A stretch of 64,000 bases of DNA from NCBI GenBank assembly GCA_963718295.1, contig CAVQYV010000014.1, forward strand, positions 5,882 to 69,881. Reading direction: 5' to 3'. The position numbers were made by a program, and so were the translations under genes. Position 1 is the stretch's first letter. Every line of letters starts with the position of its first letter. Shown here piece by piece: positions 43,085-53,775 of the stretch. The DNA is from CAVQYV01 sp963718295 [NCBI: uncultured Methylomirabilota bacterium]. Its GTDB lineage: Bacteria > Methylomirabilota > Methylomirabilia > CAVQYV01. Under the pieces are notes generated by a model. The model worked only from the letters and a program-made list of their open reading frames with translations. It searched no databases and was not told where the DNA came from.

Positions 43085-43557
43085 GGAAAGAGCTCCTCCA
43101 GCTTCTTCCCGCGGTAGAAGAAAATCCTCCGCAGGTCCCGCCGGACGAGGAGCCGGTCGACCACCGCCCCGCCGGGGACACGGTAGCGCACGCGATCCAT
43201 GACGAGCGTGCCGCCGTCCCGTTCCTCGAACCGGTGCTCGTGGATCCACGCGCGATAGGGGCCGCGTCGCTGCTCGTCCACGAAGCGATGCGGCGGCTCC
43301 CACGCGGTGATCTCGGTCTGCCAGCGCATCGGCCAGCCGCGCAGGCGAAGTCGGTAGTCGATCAGGAGCCCGGCGCGCATCTCGAGGGGGCCTCGCGAGA
43401 GGATCTCGAACCGCAGCAGCGGCGGCGTGAGGGATTCCAGGTTGCGAGCGTCGGAGAAGAACGGGAAGACCTCGTCACGGCGGTGGGGGATCCACTGCGA
43501 GGTCTCGAGGGTGCGCCAGTCTCCGCTCGAGCCGAGGCGGACGAAGCTCGTGCTCAC
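43081..43557 (-). CDS. SRPBCC (START-like) domain protein
   Basis: A 158-residue protein of the helix-grip fold: SQWIPHRRDEVFPFFSDARNLESLTPP, then FEILSRG and WQTEITAWEPPHRFVDEQ, then YRVPGGAVVDRLLVRRDL. This pattern fits cyclase/dehydrase-like SRPBCC proteins. The ligand is unknown. The GTG start is weakly supported. It precedes the photolyase gene with a 4-nt overlap. Confidence 0.85.
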   Translation of the reverse strand: MSTSFVRLGSSGDWRTLETSQWIPHRRDEVFPFFSDARNLESLTPPLLRFEILSRGPLEMRAGLLIDYRLRLRGWPMRWQTEITAWEPPHRFVDEQRRGPYRAWIHEHRFEERDGGTLVMDRVRYRVPGGAVVDRLLVRRDLRRIFFYRGKKLEELFP

Positions 43558-43635
43558 TCGTGGTCCCTTCGGATCGCGCGACGCGCAGGCGCGCGCTCTC
43601 GCCTTCGCACGGTTAGGCGTCCCCGGCCGCGCGGG

Positions 43636-43970
43636 CTACCGGTAGAGAGCGATTCGGGCAATGGCCACATCGGCGGTGCCTTCCCATTTCGCGGCCGCGA
43701 CGGCCACGCGCTCGAGGCGGGTCGGGTCGAGCGGAGCGCGAAGGCCCTCGCCGCGAAAGGCGGCGAACGGGACCTCGATCTCGCGCCAACCTTCCGCGGT
43801 GGGGATGGGGGCTTGGTAGTACTGCCACGGCAGGCGCGTGTCGGTCGTGCGCAGATGAACCGAGTACGTCCGGCCGTTCCCGGTCACGGTGATGCGGAAG
43901 CCCCGGAAGCCGCCGGCGTCCAGCGGCCCATTCGCGCCGCCGACATGTTCTCTGGCGCATGATCCGCCAA
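43636..43970 (-). pseudogene. C-terminal part of a CIA30-family protein
   Basis: The minus-strand frame reads GPLDAGGFRGFRITVTGNG, then YSVHLRTTDTRLPWQYYQ and IEVPFAAFRGEGLRAP, the second half of the CIA30 (complex I assembly factor 30-like) jelly roll. It continues open to about 43970, but the family's N-terminal half is missing and no RBS is visible. The break coincides with the return to lower GC. It is the first gene of the broken photolyase operon. Confidence 0.65.
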
Positions 43971-44009
43971 GATTTAGGAGGCTCGGTTACGGTTAGGCCG
44001 CATTTCCTC

Positions 44010-44381
44010 ATGGCCGGTGTTGTCAAGTCCCTTGGAATTTCCCGTCACCTTTACGCGCCAGGGGATATCCTGACCCTGCGCTACATTCTCCGCCCCGATC
44101 TCCCTGACCCAATTGAAGATTTGCTTGCCGGCCGCGCCCTGATTTACAATAAGCTGATTCGCAAAGACGAAATGGCTGACGGGAATGAGCCCTATCCTCA
44201 TATCAGGGACGAGCTGCAGGTGATCGAAGTCGTGAAACAACTCACTTTCAGAGACTGTGCTGAACTATTCTTGCTCCTGAGGCGAGCCACCACGGAGGAG
44301 GCTCGGACCTCGGTCAGCCATTACCTCAAGTCGACCGGCAGAAAAGCTTTTCCGTGTCAGGAGCCAGACAGCCGTGAATAG
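44010..44381 (+). CDS. Small unknown protein
   Basis: A 123-residue soluble protein (starting MAGVVKSLGISRHLYAPGD) of mixed helix and strand. The segment ELQVIEVVKQLTFRDCAELFLLLRRATTEEA is helical. GGAGG lies 30 nt upstream, too far for a good start, so the start is uncertain and an in-frame extension to 43959 is possible. It is followed 15 nt later by another unknown gene in the same direction. I do not recognise the family. Confidence 0.55.
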   Translation: MAGVVKSLGISRHLYAPGDILTLRYILRPDLPDPIEDLLAGRALIYNKLIRKDEMADGNEPYPHIRDELQVIEVVKQLTFRDCAELFLLLRRATTEEARTSVSHYLKSTGRKAFPCQEPDSRE

Positions 44382-44396
44382 CATGGGAGTAATGAA

Positions 44397-44822
44397 ATGA
44401 GCTCGATGAAACCCATACCCTTTGATCCCCTAAGAGATCTCGCCCCCACACCCTTCGAGGCTCGGCACGTGAGGCTTGCTGAAAAGCTGAAACGGCTCGG
44501 ATTGGCTTGGGCTCCTCACGTCGGTTGCTTTGTGTGGGACCAACAAGGGATCATCAAGGCCGGTTCGCCCTTCCCAGAAAATATTTACTTCATCCTGAGT
44601 CTTCCGAGATTCATCAGCATATTCGGCAGCATCGAGGCCATTCAAGAGAAAACGGTCTGGCTGCCCACGTGGCACCAGGCCCGGATGCTCTGCCGGCGAC
44701 TGGGCATTGAAAACAGGGAGATCGCGGCCATCTGGACTTCCGACCGGCCGATAAACCCGGGGGATGAGCTCCAGGTCATCTACGAAAAGCTGGCCGCTGC
44801 CCTGCAAGGTCCAGCGTCTTGA
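44397..44822 (+). CDS. Small unknown protein
   Basis: A 141-residue soluble protein. The region LGLAWAPHVGCFVWDQQGIIKAGSPFPENIYFILSLPRFISIFGS suggests an alpha/beta fold; the end (DELQVIYEKLAAAL) echoes DELQVIEVVKQL of the preceding protein. GGGAG precedes the ATG by 8 nt. Two-gene unit with 44010-44381. Function unknown. Confidence 0.65.
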   Translation: MSSMKPIPFDPLRDLAPTPFEARHVRLAEKLKRLGLAWAPHVGCFVWDQQGIIKAGSPFPENIYFILSLPRFISIFGSIEAIQEKTVWLPTWHQARMLCRRLGIENREIAAIWTSDRPINPGDELQVIYEKLAAALQGPAS

Positions 44823-44990
44823 GTTTTGTGTCTTCTCCTATAGAGTTCAGTCAGCGAAAGCCTTTGCCTTTTGTGGGAGAGAGGTTCTCATGCAGAGCTC
44901 GCTGCACACAACCGTCTGTCGCCCCTTTGGGGGAATCGGCGAAGGGAATTCGGGCGAGACAATACCCGGTTCGCCTGCTCGTTCTTGAAC
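44823..44990. other. Intergenic, nothing recognised
   Basis: About 170 bp between convergent units. I see no gene, hairpin with T-run or repeat here. Confidence 0.5.
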
Positions 44991-45379
44991 TCAAAGCTTC
45001 CGTTTCACCTTTTCCAGGAACTTATCCGCGGACACGATCAGCAATTCGTTCCGCCCTTCGGCAATCTTTTCTTTCGGGTGGTAAACGCTTACGTCAAATG
45101 TCAGCTTCCGTCCTCTGATCTCTTTCAAGTGAGACTCGGCCCTGACCTTGAGTCCTTTTGGAACGGCCGCCATATGTCGGACACCGATCTATGTGCCCAC
45201 GACCATCTGGCCCTCTTCCAAGAGGCTTTCCACAGCGTTTCTGGATGCTAGCTCCTGAGCAGCACCACACAATGCGTGGAGAGGACTTCTACGCCCACAT
45301 TCCCCATCATGCTGGCCAGATGTTGCTCTTCAACCAACATTTCTTTCTGGCCGAAAAGACCGGGGCTCAGCAGATCCAT
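44991..45379 (-). pseudogene. FlK-like hot-dog thioesterase, frameshifted with an in-frame stop
   Basis: The minus strand from ATG 45379 (after GGAGGAA) reads GLFGQKEMLVEEQHLASMMG, the start of a fluoroacetyl-CoA-type thioesterase. After a one-base loss near 45255 it continues as ELASRNAVESLLEEGQMVVGT, meets a TAG near 45195, and goes on as RHMAAVPKGLKVRAESHL to the normal end at 44991. The total (389 nt) equals a full-length gene of about 130 codons minus one base. Two independent lesions argue for a real pseudogene. Ancestral role: hydrolysis of acyl-CoAs. Confidence 0.72.
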
Positions 45380-45448
45380 CGCCGATTCCTCCGCCACAAG
45401 TCTTTGAATGCAGAGATCTCTGCCAAACTTCCTTCAGCCGCGGCCGTG

Positions 45449-46024
45449 TCAGTAATTCTCGGCATAGAGCTCAAAAAAAGCTTGTGGGTGTGCACAGGTC
45501 GGGCATTTAAGAGGCGCTTCGAAAGCCTCGACGACACGACCGCATTCCCTGCATTTCCAAAGGGCTTTGTGGGGCTTTTTGAAGAAGCTCTTTTTCTCCA
45601 ACGCCTCGGCCAGCTTATTGTACCGTCTTTCGTGCCATTCTTCGACGGCGGCGACCTGCTTGAACGTCTCTGCTACATTTTGGAAGCCTTCCTGAATGGC
45701 GTCTTCGGCAAAGCCCCTGTAGAGAGTCGTCCACTCGTGTCGTTCACCGGCCGCAGCCGCTCTCAGGTGGGCCAGAGTGTCGCCCTCCACGCCCGCCAGG
45801 TAGCCCGCAGTGATCGTCACCTCGCCCCCTTGGAGGTGTTTGAAAAAAAGCTTGGCATGTTGTTTCTCTTCATCCGCGGTTTCGAGAAAAAGGCTGCTGA
45901 TCTGCTCAAAACCCTCTTTTCGAGCAACGCTTGCTGCGAAGGAATAACGGTTGCGGGCCTGAGACTCGCCCGCAAAAGCTGCAAGCAGATTCTGTTCGGT
46001 CTTGGATCCTTTCAGCGTCGTCAT
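45449..46024 (-). CDS. rbr: Rubrerythrin
   Basis: A 191-residue peroxide-reducing protein. The diiron domain has GESQARNRY, ADEEKQHAKLF, and later GERHEWTTLY and VEEWHERRY (Glu and ExxH ligands). The C-terminal rubredoxin-like domain has WKCRECG and CPTCAHP (Cys4 iron). Full family length. AGGAAAGGAG lies just upstream of the ATG. Together with superoxide reductase and bacterioferritin genes in the window it supports an anaerobic oxidative-stress response. Confidence 0.95.
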   Translation of the reverse strand: MTTLKGSKTEQNLLAAFAGESQARNRYSFAASVARKEGFEQISSLFLETADEEKQHAKLFFKHLQGGEVTITAGYLAGVEGDTLAHLRAAAAGERHEWTTLYRGFAEDAIQEGFQNVAETFKQVAAVEEWHERRYNKLAEALEKKSFFKKPHKALWKCRECGRVVEAFEAPLKCPTCAHPQAFFELYAENY

Positions 46025-46080
46025 GCTTTCACTCCTTTCCTGCTTATGGGTCTATAATAACTTATCGGATGAGACACGCC

Positions 46081-46677
46081 CTATTCGTCATGGTCACCCA
46101 CGGCAAAACCAGGTTCCACCACATTACGCAAATCTTCCCAGAACTTGATTCTTTTCGCCGAGTCCGCAGGCGAAAGGGCAGGAAACTCCAAAAAAGGAAC
46201 CTGGATGCTTTCCTTGGCGAACTCTTCCATGAGTATTTCAGCCATTATTCCTGCGAGCACCGGATCACCGGGCGCAGGATGATCAACCGGATTCGGCGAT
46301 TCGGTTTGATACTTATTCACCTTGTGTTTTCCCCAATGGATGCCGCATGTAGGGCTATTCTCTAAGCCAATAAAACAGACGAGGCGGTACTTGTTCTTAA
46401 TAAATTCCTTGACCATGAGAATTGGGGCTTTGATAAGCTCCTTGCAGTGATTTCTGAAAAAAACATTGTCATACTGCTGGCGGCCTTGCGGGTTACGCAT
46501 GAGGCCCATGGCACTCGTTTCAGGACAAAGGTATTGGATTATCCCTACATGCTTCTCCATAAGATAGTTAGTCAAATCCTTGGAGAGGGGGAAATTTTGG
46601 CCTAGAATATGAACCCTGCAATAAGGATTAACCAGACACTGCGCTATGAGTACAATCTTCCTATCTTTTTTGCTCAT
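46081..46677 (-). CDS. TudS-related (DUF523-like) putative desulfidase
   Basis: A 198-residue protein with three conserved Cys in the order seen in thiouracil desulfurase TudS: AQCLVNP (residue about 14), YLCPE (about 50) and SPTCGIHWG (about 110). They would hold a [4Fe-4S] cluster. The GLENSPTCG segment is diagnostic for the DUF523 superfamily. Likely role: removing sulfur from thiolated compounds, such as thiolated bases. Some relatives are annotated as CD3072-family. It lies next to rubrerythrin on the same strand. Confidence 0.75.
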   Translation of the reverse strand: MSKKDRKIVLIAQCLVNPYCRVHILGQNFPLSKDLTNYLMEKHVGIIQYLCPETSAMGLMRNPQGRQQYDNVFFRNHCKELIKAPILMVKEFIKNKYRLVCFIGLENSPTCGIHWGKHKVNKYQTESPNPVDHPAPGDPVLAGIMAEILMEEFAKESIQVPFLEFPALSPADSAKRIKFWEDLRNVVEPGFAVGDHDE

Positions 46678-46737
46678 TTTGAACCCTTTCCTTCCAGCTT
46701 TCCAGTATCTTAGGCCGAGTGAAGTATGATGAACTCG

Positions 46738-46797
46738 TGAAAAAAATCGTCACCCCGGTTCCCAGCTTTTGCCGTGAAAGGGTCACCGGGGTCCAGT
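46738..46797 (-). terminator. Candidate terminator after the PNPOx-like gene
   Basis: Read leftward, an 8-bp stem ACCCCGGT/ACCGGGGT (46791-46784 with 46758-46751) with a 25-nt loop is followed, after a few bases, by a run of T. It lies about 130 nt beyond the stop at 46926. Confidence 0.35.
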
Positions 46798-46925
46798 GAA
46801 TACGTAACAACAATATGAAAATACTTGATTCCAGTGCCTGCCGGGATGACAGAGAAGGGGGCTTTCTGACTTTTCACAAGAACGTGAAGGAGTATCTGCC
46901 AAGCTTTGTAGCTCCTCCTGCTGGC

Positions 46926-47312
46926 TCATTTCTTCCCCAACAAGGGCCGAACCGACTGGACTCTAAAAGTGACGAGGAAGGTTTTCTTCAGGTATCTCGG
47001 CTCACAGATCGATCCGGCGTATTCGATTTTGCAGGTCTCGGCGATGAGCTCCTGGTCTTCGGTTTCACTCAGTTTTTTGAGATACAACCGCTGACCTCTA
47101 TAATCGGACCCCTCTTCCTTAAACAGGAATATGGCGTAGGGGTTCTTGTTCGTGTTGGCGTGAGTAAGTCTGTCCGCCATGATAAAGGCGACGTGTTTGT
47201 CGTCAATCACGTGGGGTTTTGAATAAACCGCCGCGTTGACTTTGCCCTTTTCGTCTGCCGTGCTCAACACACCAAGTCCTTTCTTGCTTCCGAAATACTT
47301 TTTCAAATCCAT
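46926..47312 (-). CDS. Pyridoxamine 5'-phosphate oxidase-family (split-barrel flavin) protein
   Basis: A 128-residue protein with the PNPOx-like split barrel: GLGVLSTADEKGKVNAAVYSKPHV, then VAFIMADRLTHANTNKNPYAIFLF, which is typical of the FMN-binding core. Small single-domain members bind FMN, F420 or haem; the cofactor cannot be fixed here. A GGAGG-rich site (AAAAAAGGAGGGCACCAA) precedes the ATG. Its neighbours are redox and iron proteins. Confidence 0.8.
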   Translation of the reverse strand: MDLKKYFGSKKGLGVLSTADEKGKVNAAVYSKPHVIDDKHVAFIMADRLTHANTNKNPYAIFLFKEEGSDYRGQRLYLKKLSETEDQELIAETCKIEYAGSICEPRYLKKTFLVTFRVQSVRPLLGKK

Positions 47313-47540
47313 TTGGTGCCCTCCTTTTTTCCTGAAAGTTTAGTATTGGGTGGTAACTTCCAATAAACAGAGAGCAAGTTGCAGCCCCAATGGAGGCCCA
47401 TCCCGCTCCGCAGACTAATCTCGGGTTTTTGGGTCAATGTTTTTATCTCCTCAAAGTTCTAATTGCTCGCCGAAACGCAGATGTGACCGGAATGGTCTCC
47501 TCGACAAGTCTGTTCTGCCATTTGCTCCCCCTTTAAGATT
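47313..47540. other. Intergenic, nothing recognised
   Basis: About 230 bp between two leftward genes. No gene or clear hairpin is seen; it may carry the promoter of the PNPOx-like gene. Confidence 0.4.
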
Positions 47541-47993
47541 TCATTTTGCCCGTTCTCGCATTTCCCGCTGACGCATGGGCATTGCATCAATGACTGAAAA
47601 AATCTCCGAAAGTTCTAGCGGCAATTCTCCCCGGAGTTTTGCTTCTCCATCCTTGCCGATTAAGATCACAATGAGTTGTCCGGGCATAATGGAAAATTTT
47701 TTTCTTAAGGAAATGCCCTGTTCCTTATTCAAAGGGAGATTGGCCAACCGATTCTCCTCGGTTTCAAGAACATGAAAAATGAGGAGATCGCGTTCCTGGA
47801 CCTCCTGGGCGCGTCTCTGAAGTTGCTCCTTGAAGGACTGATAAATCAGATCTTTTTCGGAGGGTGCAAACAGAATCAAAAGACGATTCTTCCACTGATA
47901 AGCCTTCAAATCAACCCTATCCCATTCTTTACCCGAGGCTGAACCAAGCAGCATGCCTGCCAGGAGTATCCATATTAAGAGATATCGAGTCAT
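47541..47993 (-). CDS. Exported DUF4174 protein
   Basis: A 150-residue protein with a signal peptide (MTRYLLIWILLAGMLLGSASG). The mature part has a thioredoxin-like pattern without Cys: WKNRLLILFAPSEKDLIYQSFKEQL, ERDLLIFHVLETEENR, and MPGQLIVILIGKDGEAKLR, as in DUF4174. These are probably periplasmic and of unknown function. The ATG at 47993 is preferred over an upstream TTG because it starts the signal peptide, though no strong RBS is visible. Confidence 0.8.
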   Translation of the reverse strand: MTRYLLIWILLAGMLLGSASGKEWDRVDLKAYQWKNRLLILFAPSEKDLIYQSFKEQLQRRAQEVQERDLLIFHVLETEENRLANLPLNKEQGISLRKKFSIMPGQLIVILIGKDGEAKLRGELPLELSEIFSVIDAMPMRQREMRERAK

Positions 47994-48096
47994 AAACAGA
48001 TTTGAAGGCAAAGACAGGCTTGACCGACGCCCTCATATGTCATGCCCGCCCACCAACCTTTTTTGCTGACCGAAAACTGAAGCATCAAGCCTGAGT

Positions 48097-48558
48097 CTAT
48101 TTACCTGTGAGGGTTGCGAGATAGGAAGCCCCCAGTTTGTCGACGTGGTCCTTAATGTTTTCAAACATGTCCAAGTGGCCTTCCTCGTCTTTCAGAAGTT
48201 CCTCAAAGATCTCCTTTGAAATCTGGTCCTTCTCAGCGGCACAGGTTAATGCGGCCTCGTTGTACATCCTGATCGCCTCGGATTCAAGACCGATGTCGGT
48301 CTTTAGCATCTCCGCAATCTCCTGACCTTTTATGGCCGTAGCGGACGGCTTTGAGATCGGCTCACCCTTCAGAAAGAGGATCCGTTCAGCAAGCTTCTCG
48401 GCATGCTTCATCTCGGCAATGCCGGTATCCTTCAATCTCCCGGCTAACTTGCCGAAATCCTGATCATCCAGTTCATAATGTTGCGCCATGTACTGGATGA
48501 TAGCTGTCAACTCCCTTGCCCTCGCGTCATTCAGTAAATCGATCACCTTTTTGCTCAT
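48097..48558 (-). CDS. bfr: Bacterioferritin
   Basis: A 153-residue four-helix ferritin. Ferroxidase ligands sit in ELTAIIQY, EMKHAEKLAERI, ESEAIRMYNE and DEEGHLDMFE. The Met in the EMKH motif is the haem axial ligand of true bacterioferritins. It stores iron and removes peroxide. The start at 48558 follows AAAGGAATAAAT; an upstream extension in frame is not protein-like. It belongs with rubrerythrin and katG as iron/oxygen defence genes. Confidence 0.93.
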   Translation of the reverse strand: MSKKVIDLLNDARARELTAIIQYMAQHYELDDQDFGKLAGRLKDTGIAEMKHAEKLAERILFLKGEPISKPSATAIKGQEIAEMLKTDIGLESEAIRMYNEAALTCAAEKDQISKEIFEELLKDEEGHLDMFENIKDHVDKLGASYLATLTGK

Positions 48559-48776
48559 ATTTATTCCTTTCAGAATGGGGTAATGGATGCATTCCCTATG
48601 AGTGTGCCATGGGAGACCGACCAAACCCACCTGATGAATTGGTTTGGCCGGTGCTGTAAGAACCCGATTCACTTAACCATTTTGAACATCAAAGTGGCTA
48701 TCGTCTTTCTTTCCTCCAAGGAAGGAGGACACCGCCATGGGACATATGAGACGTTGCGGAGACTATGCTGTGTTAC
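48559..48776. other. Intergenic with a possible 23-codon reading frame
   Basis: A strong AAGGAGG precedes ATG near 48736 on the plus strand (MGHMRRCGDYAVLL...), but the frame closes after 23 codons. It may be the beginning of a lost gene. Nothing else is seen. Confidence 0.3.
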
Positions 48777-48869
48777 TTAGGACGCTGTGTATAGTTGAAA
48801 TTTGGTAGTGGCTCCTGTAAAAATGACCTCAACATTTGTCCTACAATCGATTTTCTGGCATCGGTCCAT
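48777..48869 (-). pseudogene. Possible N-terminal remnant of a PilZ-like protein
   Basis: A 30-codon frame after a GAGGGGA site reads MDRCQKIDCRTNVEV then FQLYTAS and a stop. The pattern resembles the first strand of PilZ domains (R..R, then TAS before the conserved D/N-S-x-G-G), cut off before the core. Too short for certainty. Confidence 0.25.
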
Positions 48870-48912
48870 ATCCCATATCCCCTCAAGCACCACAGCCCGC
48901 TCATGTGCCCCG

Positions 48913-48996
48913 TCACGAGGGAGGGTGGAGGTCCGAGAAGCACTGCCGATGCAAACCACCAGTGGCAGATAGGGCGTTAGTGTTGACTATCAGCTC
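48913..48996. repeat. 84-bp dispersed repeat, left copy
   Basis: About 77 of 84 positions match the block at 52937-53020 in the same orientation; the last 34 bp (GTGGCAGATAGGG... to ...CTATCAGCTC) are identical. The two copies bracket katG and the IS256-type transposase. Flanking sequences differ at both ends. Confidence 0.85.
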
Positions 48997-49064
48997 GCCC
49001 CGCGGGCTCGCCCGGACGTGCTGGACATCGGGAGAGGTGTTCTCGGCCGGTCAAGCCGTTCGAG

Positions 49065-51497
<2,433 letters not shown>

Positions 51498-51537
51498 CTA
51501 GACAAGATCTAAACTCCTGAGAAGAAGGGCCTCGGCC

Positions 51538-51763
51538 CTATTTCTCCTTCTTCCGGCGCTTCTTCGAACCGCGCATCACGACATGGTATTCCAAGACGTC
51601 GTACCCTTCGAGCGGATAGTCCGAATGAGCGGGCGTTTCGCTTCGTCCTCCGAGTAGCGACACCCGGGTCGTGCCGGGTCGAGGTCCGATAATGAGTGAT
51701 ATGCAATCTTCGGCGGCGCCCTGAGTCAAGCCCATCTTCAGTTGAAATCTTGAGGCGGCCCAT
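51538..51763 (-). CDS. Small basic-tailed ORF of unknown nature, apparent frameshift
   Basis: Seven nt after the transposase stop, an ATG at 51763 starts MGRLKISTEDGLDSG. One base later in frame the sequence becomes coherent (CISLIIGPRPGTTRVSLLGG, then YDVLEYHVVMRGSKK and a Lys/Arg tail to 51538). An ATG at 51735 starts the second frame directly. It may be an IS-linked reading frame, a programmed shift or a broken gene. A GGGCC/GGCCC hairpin lies at its 3' end. Confidence 0.3.
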
Positions 51764-51769
51764 CTTTCT

Positions 51770-52933
51770 CTATGCGGCCTTCTTCTCTTCGTTCTTCTCG
51801 ATCTTCAGTTCCCTCCTAATGGCTTCTTGGAGTTTGGCAAGGTGGCGATACCCGAGGAGTTTCCTCAGGCGGGGTTCGATATCGAGGAGCGCGGCAGCCA
51901 GCGGTGACGCTGGTTCGAGGACTTCCAGGCGTCCACCTTGGCGCAGCGCTCTTCGACCATCGCGTTCACGGACTCGAGGTAGTTTCTTAGGAGTCCGGAG
52001 CGACCGGCCCAGGAGCGCCGCGACGCCCAGGCGGTGAAGGGTCAGCGTCTCCTCGAGGCCTTCGGCCAGACTGGCGGCCGCGTCCTGGTTGCGATCCAGG
52101 AGCTCGCGGTGGAGGCGGGTGAGGGCGTCGTGGGCTTCCTTGAAGGTCGGGCGGCTATAGGCCTGCTGGAGGCACCGCCGCCAAGCCGCCTGCTCGTCGC
52201 GGGCCAGATGGCTCACCACGTTCTCCCGCTTGTGCCAGTGGCAGCGGTGGACCAGCGCCCGGCGGGCCCACACCTTGCGCACCGCCGCGCGGAGCCCCTT
52301 CGACCCATCGAGTACCACCAGGATGCCTCCCCAGACATCCGGCTCCCGGTTCAGCAGGGAACGAAGGAACCCGGTGAGCACCCGCTCGTTCTCGGTCGTC
52401 GTCTCCACAAACCCGAGAAACCGCTTGTCTCCCTCGACCGTCACCCCGAGCGCGATGACCATAGTCTCCTCGGCGAACGTCTTGCCATCGAGGATCAAGG
52501 CCACGAAGGTCTCACCGGAGAGGTTCCGCTCCTGGAACTTCCGAAGCTCCTCGGCGCTCGCCTCCACGAACCCTCGCGAGACCGAGGAACTGGAGAGCCC
52601 CAGCGCTCCAGGGATCGCCTCGGCGGCCGCCTCGTAGTTCCGACAGGAGATCCCGCAGAGCACGCGCTGAAGCAGCGTATCATCGACTTCCCCGCGCGCC
52701 TGGAGCATCTGGTAGAACCGCAGCGGAACCTCGCCCCGAAGACCCCGCACCCGGGGCACCCAGATCGGCACCCGCTGCCCGGCCAAAGCCGGATACGACC
52801 CGCGGTTCTTCCGGTACCGGTACATCTCCCCCTCGACCTTCCAGGTGTACCGCTCGCCGGCCAGGGCCACCACCTTCTCGTCCAGCAACTCCCTCACGTG
52901 CATGAGTCCCAACGGCACCAGGCTCCGGATCAT
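51770..52933 (-). mobile_element. IS256-family (Mutator-type) transposase
   Basis: A 387-residue DDE transposase. The catalytic Asp residues lie in ALILDGKTF and LVVLDGSKGL, followed by RCHWHKRENV, a mark of the IS256/Mutator group; the final Glu is further on. The N-terminal region has VPRVRGLRGEVPLRFYQML. The frame seems intact. I cannot assign the terminal inverted repeats: the 84-bp block at 52937 begins just before the start codon but has only a direct, not inverted, partner. GC-rich like katG. Confidence 0.9.
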
Positions 52934-52936
52934 CTC

Positions 52937-53020
52937 TCACGAGGGGGGGTGGAGGTACGAGCAGCACTGCCGATGCGAATTACCGGTGGCAGATAGGGCG
53001 TTAGTGTTGACTATCAGCTC
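52937..53020. repeat. 84-bp dispersed repeat, right copy
   Basis: Partner of 48913-48996 in the same orientation (seven mismatches, all in the first 50 bp). It sits immediately upstream of the transposase start. Confidence 0.85.
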
Positions 53021-53071
53021 ATCCTCGCACACTACCGATGATCATCAGAGTGAGGCCACTTGGCCAGCTAA

Positions 53072-53161
53072 TAATAACGCCGCGCGCATGAGCGGCCGGC
53101 GCACGGACGACCGCGATGAGTGGCGCACCACATGCCGGGCAACGCGATGCGCGTGTTAGAC
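53072..53161 (-). other. attC-like recombination site 3
   Basis: Read leftward, it opens with GTCTAAC (53161-53155), an exact R'' box (RYYYAAC). It closes with GTTATTA (53078-53072), a degenerate R' box. CGCGCAT/ATGCGCG pair just inside. The 90-bp length and imperfect palindrome fit integron attC sites. It follows the stop of the 113-codon gene at 53210, as expected for a cassette. Confidence 0.45.
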
Positions 53162-53209
53162 CGTCTCAGGACACCACCTCCTTAACAACCTTCTCTACAG
53201 CTTTCGGGG

Positions 53210-53551
53210 TCACGTCCGATCTTCGAGGGCCGATAACATCTCAGCGAGCAATCGTTGGCGTTTGGCGTCTGACTCAAGGCGAAGGGCTGTGGTCCGCACC
53301 TCTGTGATACTCTGCTCGAGTCGCAGCTTTCTCGCCAGCGCTATGCCCGCATGGATCGCGCCACCAAGGCCGGCACCGAGCCCCACGGTAGTCGCGGCCA
53401 ACGGTCCCGCCACGACGGCACCCGCGACAAGCCCGACAACGGCCGCCGCTGCACCGAGCGCGCTTGATGTCTTGGCCCTTGATGACAGTTTATCAACAAC
53501 GCCTTGAATGCGCGGTACGTCAATTTTAATTTCCTCTGGAGCTCTTGTCAA
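53210..53551 (-). CDS. Small Gly/Ala-rich membrane-associated protein (possible cassette gene)
   Basis: A 113-residue protein. The middle is a Gly/Ala-rich hydrophobic stretch (AAAAVVGLVAGAVVAGPLAATTVGLGAG) resembling a glycine-zipper membrane segment. A charged helix follows (ARKLRLEQSITEVRTTALRLES). The TTG start has no good RBS, so the N-terminus may be lost. An attC-like site lies 48 nt after the stop in the orientation of a gene cassette. Function unknown. Confidence 0.45.
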   Translation of the reverse strand: MTRAPEEIKIDVPRIQGVVDKLSSRAKTSSALGAAAAVVGLVAGAVVAGPLAATTVGLGAGLGGAIHAGIALARKLRLEQSITEVRTTALRLESDAKRQRLLAEMLSALEDRT

Positions 53552-53775
53552 TAGGTGCGTAAAACCCCAAAAACAGCGATAGGATTTCCAACAGGTCCTC
53601 CTAAGGGACCCAAAGATCTTTTAGAGGCTCAAAATGGCCCTTGCAGGTGTCCTCGACCGAGCCAGATGGGGTGGATCGGCCTCTTCAGGAGGCATTGGGG
53701 TCCTCTCCTGGCCGATGGAGAGACACCCCTCCCCGAGAGAGATCCCCAAGGGTTCTAGGCATGTTTGTCGCGGCT

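Noticed and set aside
42192-43181. A 329-codon Arg-rich minus-strand frame overlapping photolyase
   Set aside because: Out-of-frame reading of the photolyase gene in GC-rich DNA.
48591-48615. Possible sigma-54 promoter upstream of bfr
   Set aside because: TGGCAC is present on the minus strand but the GC element is at the wrong spacing.
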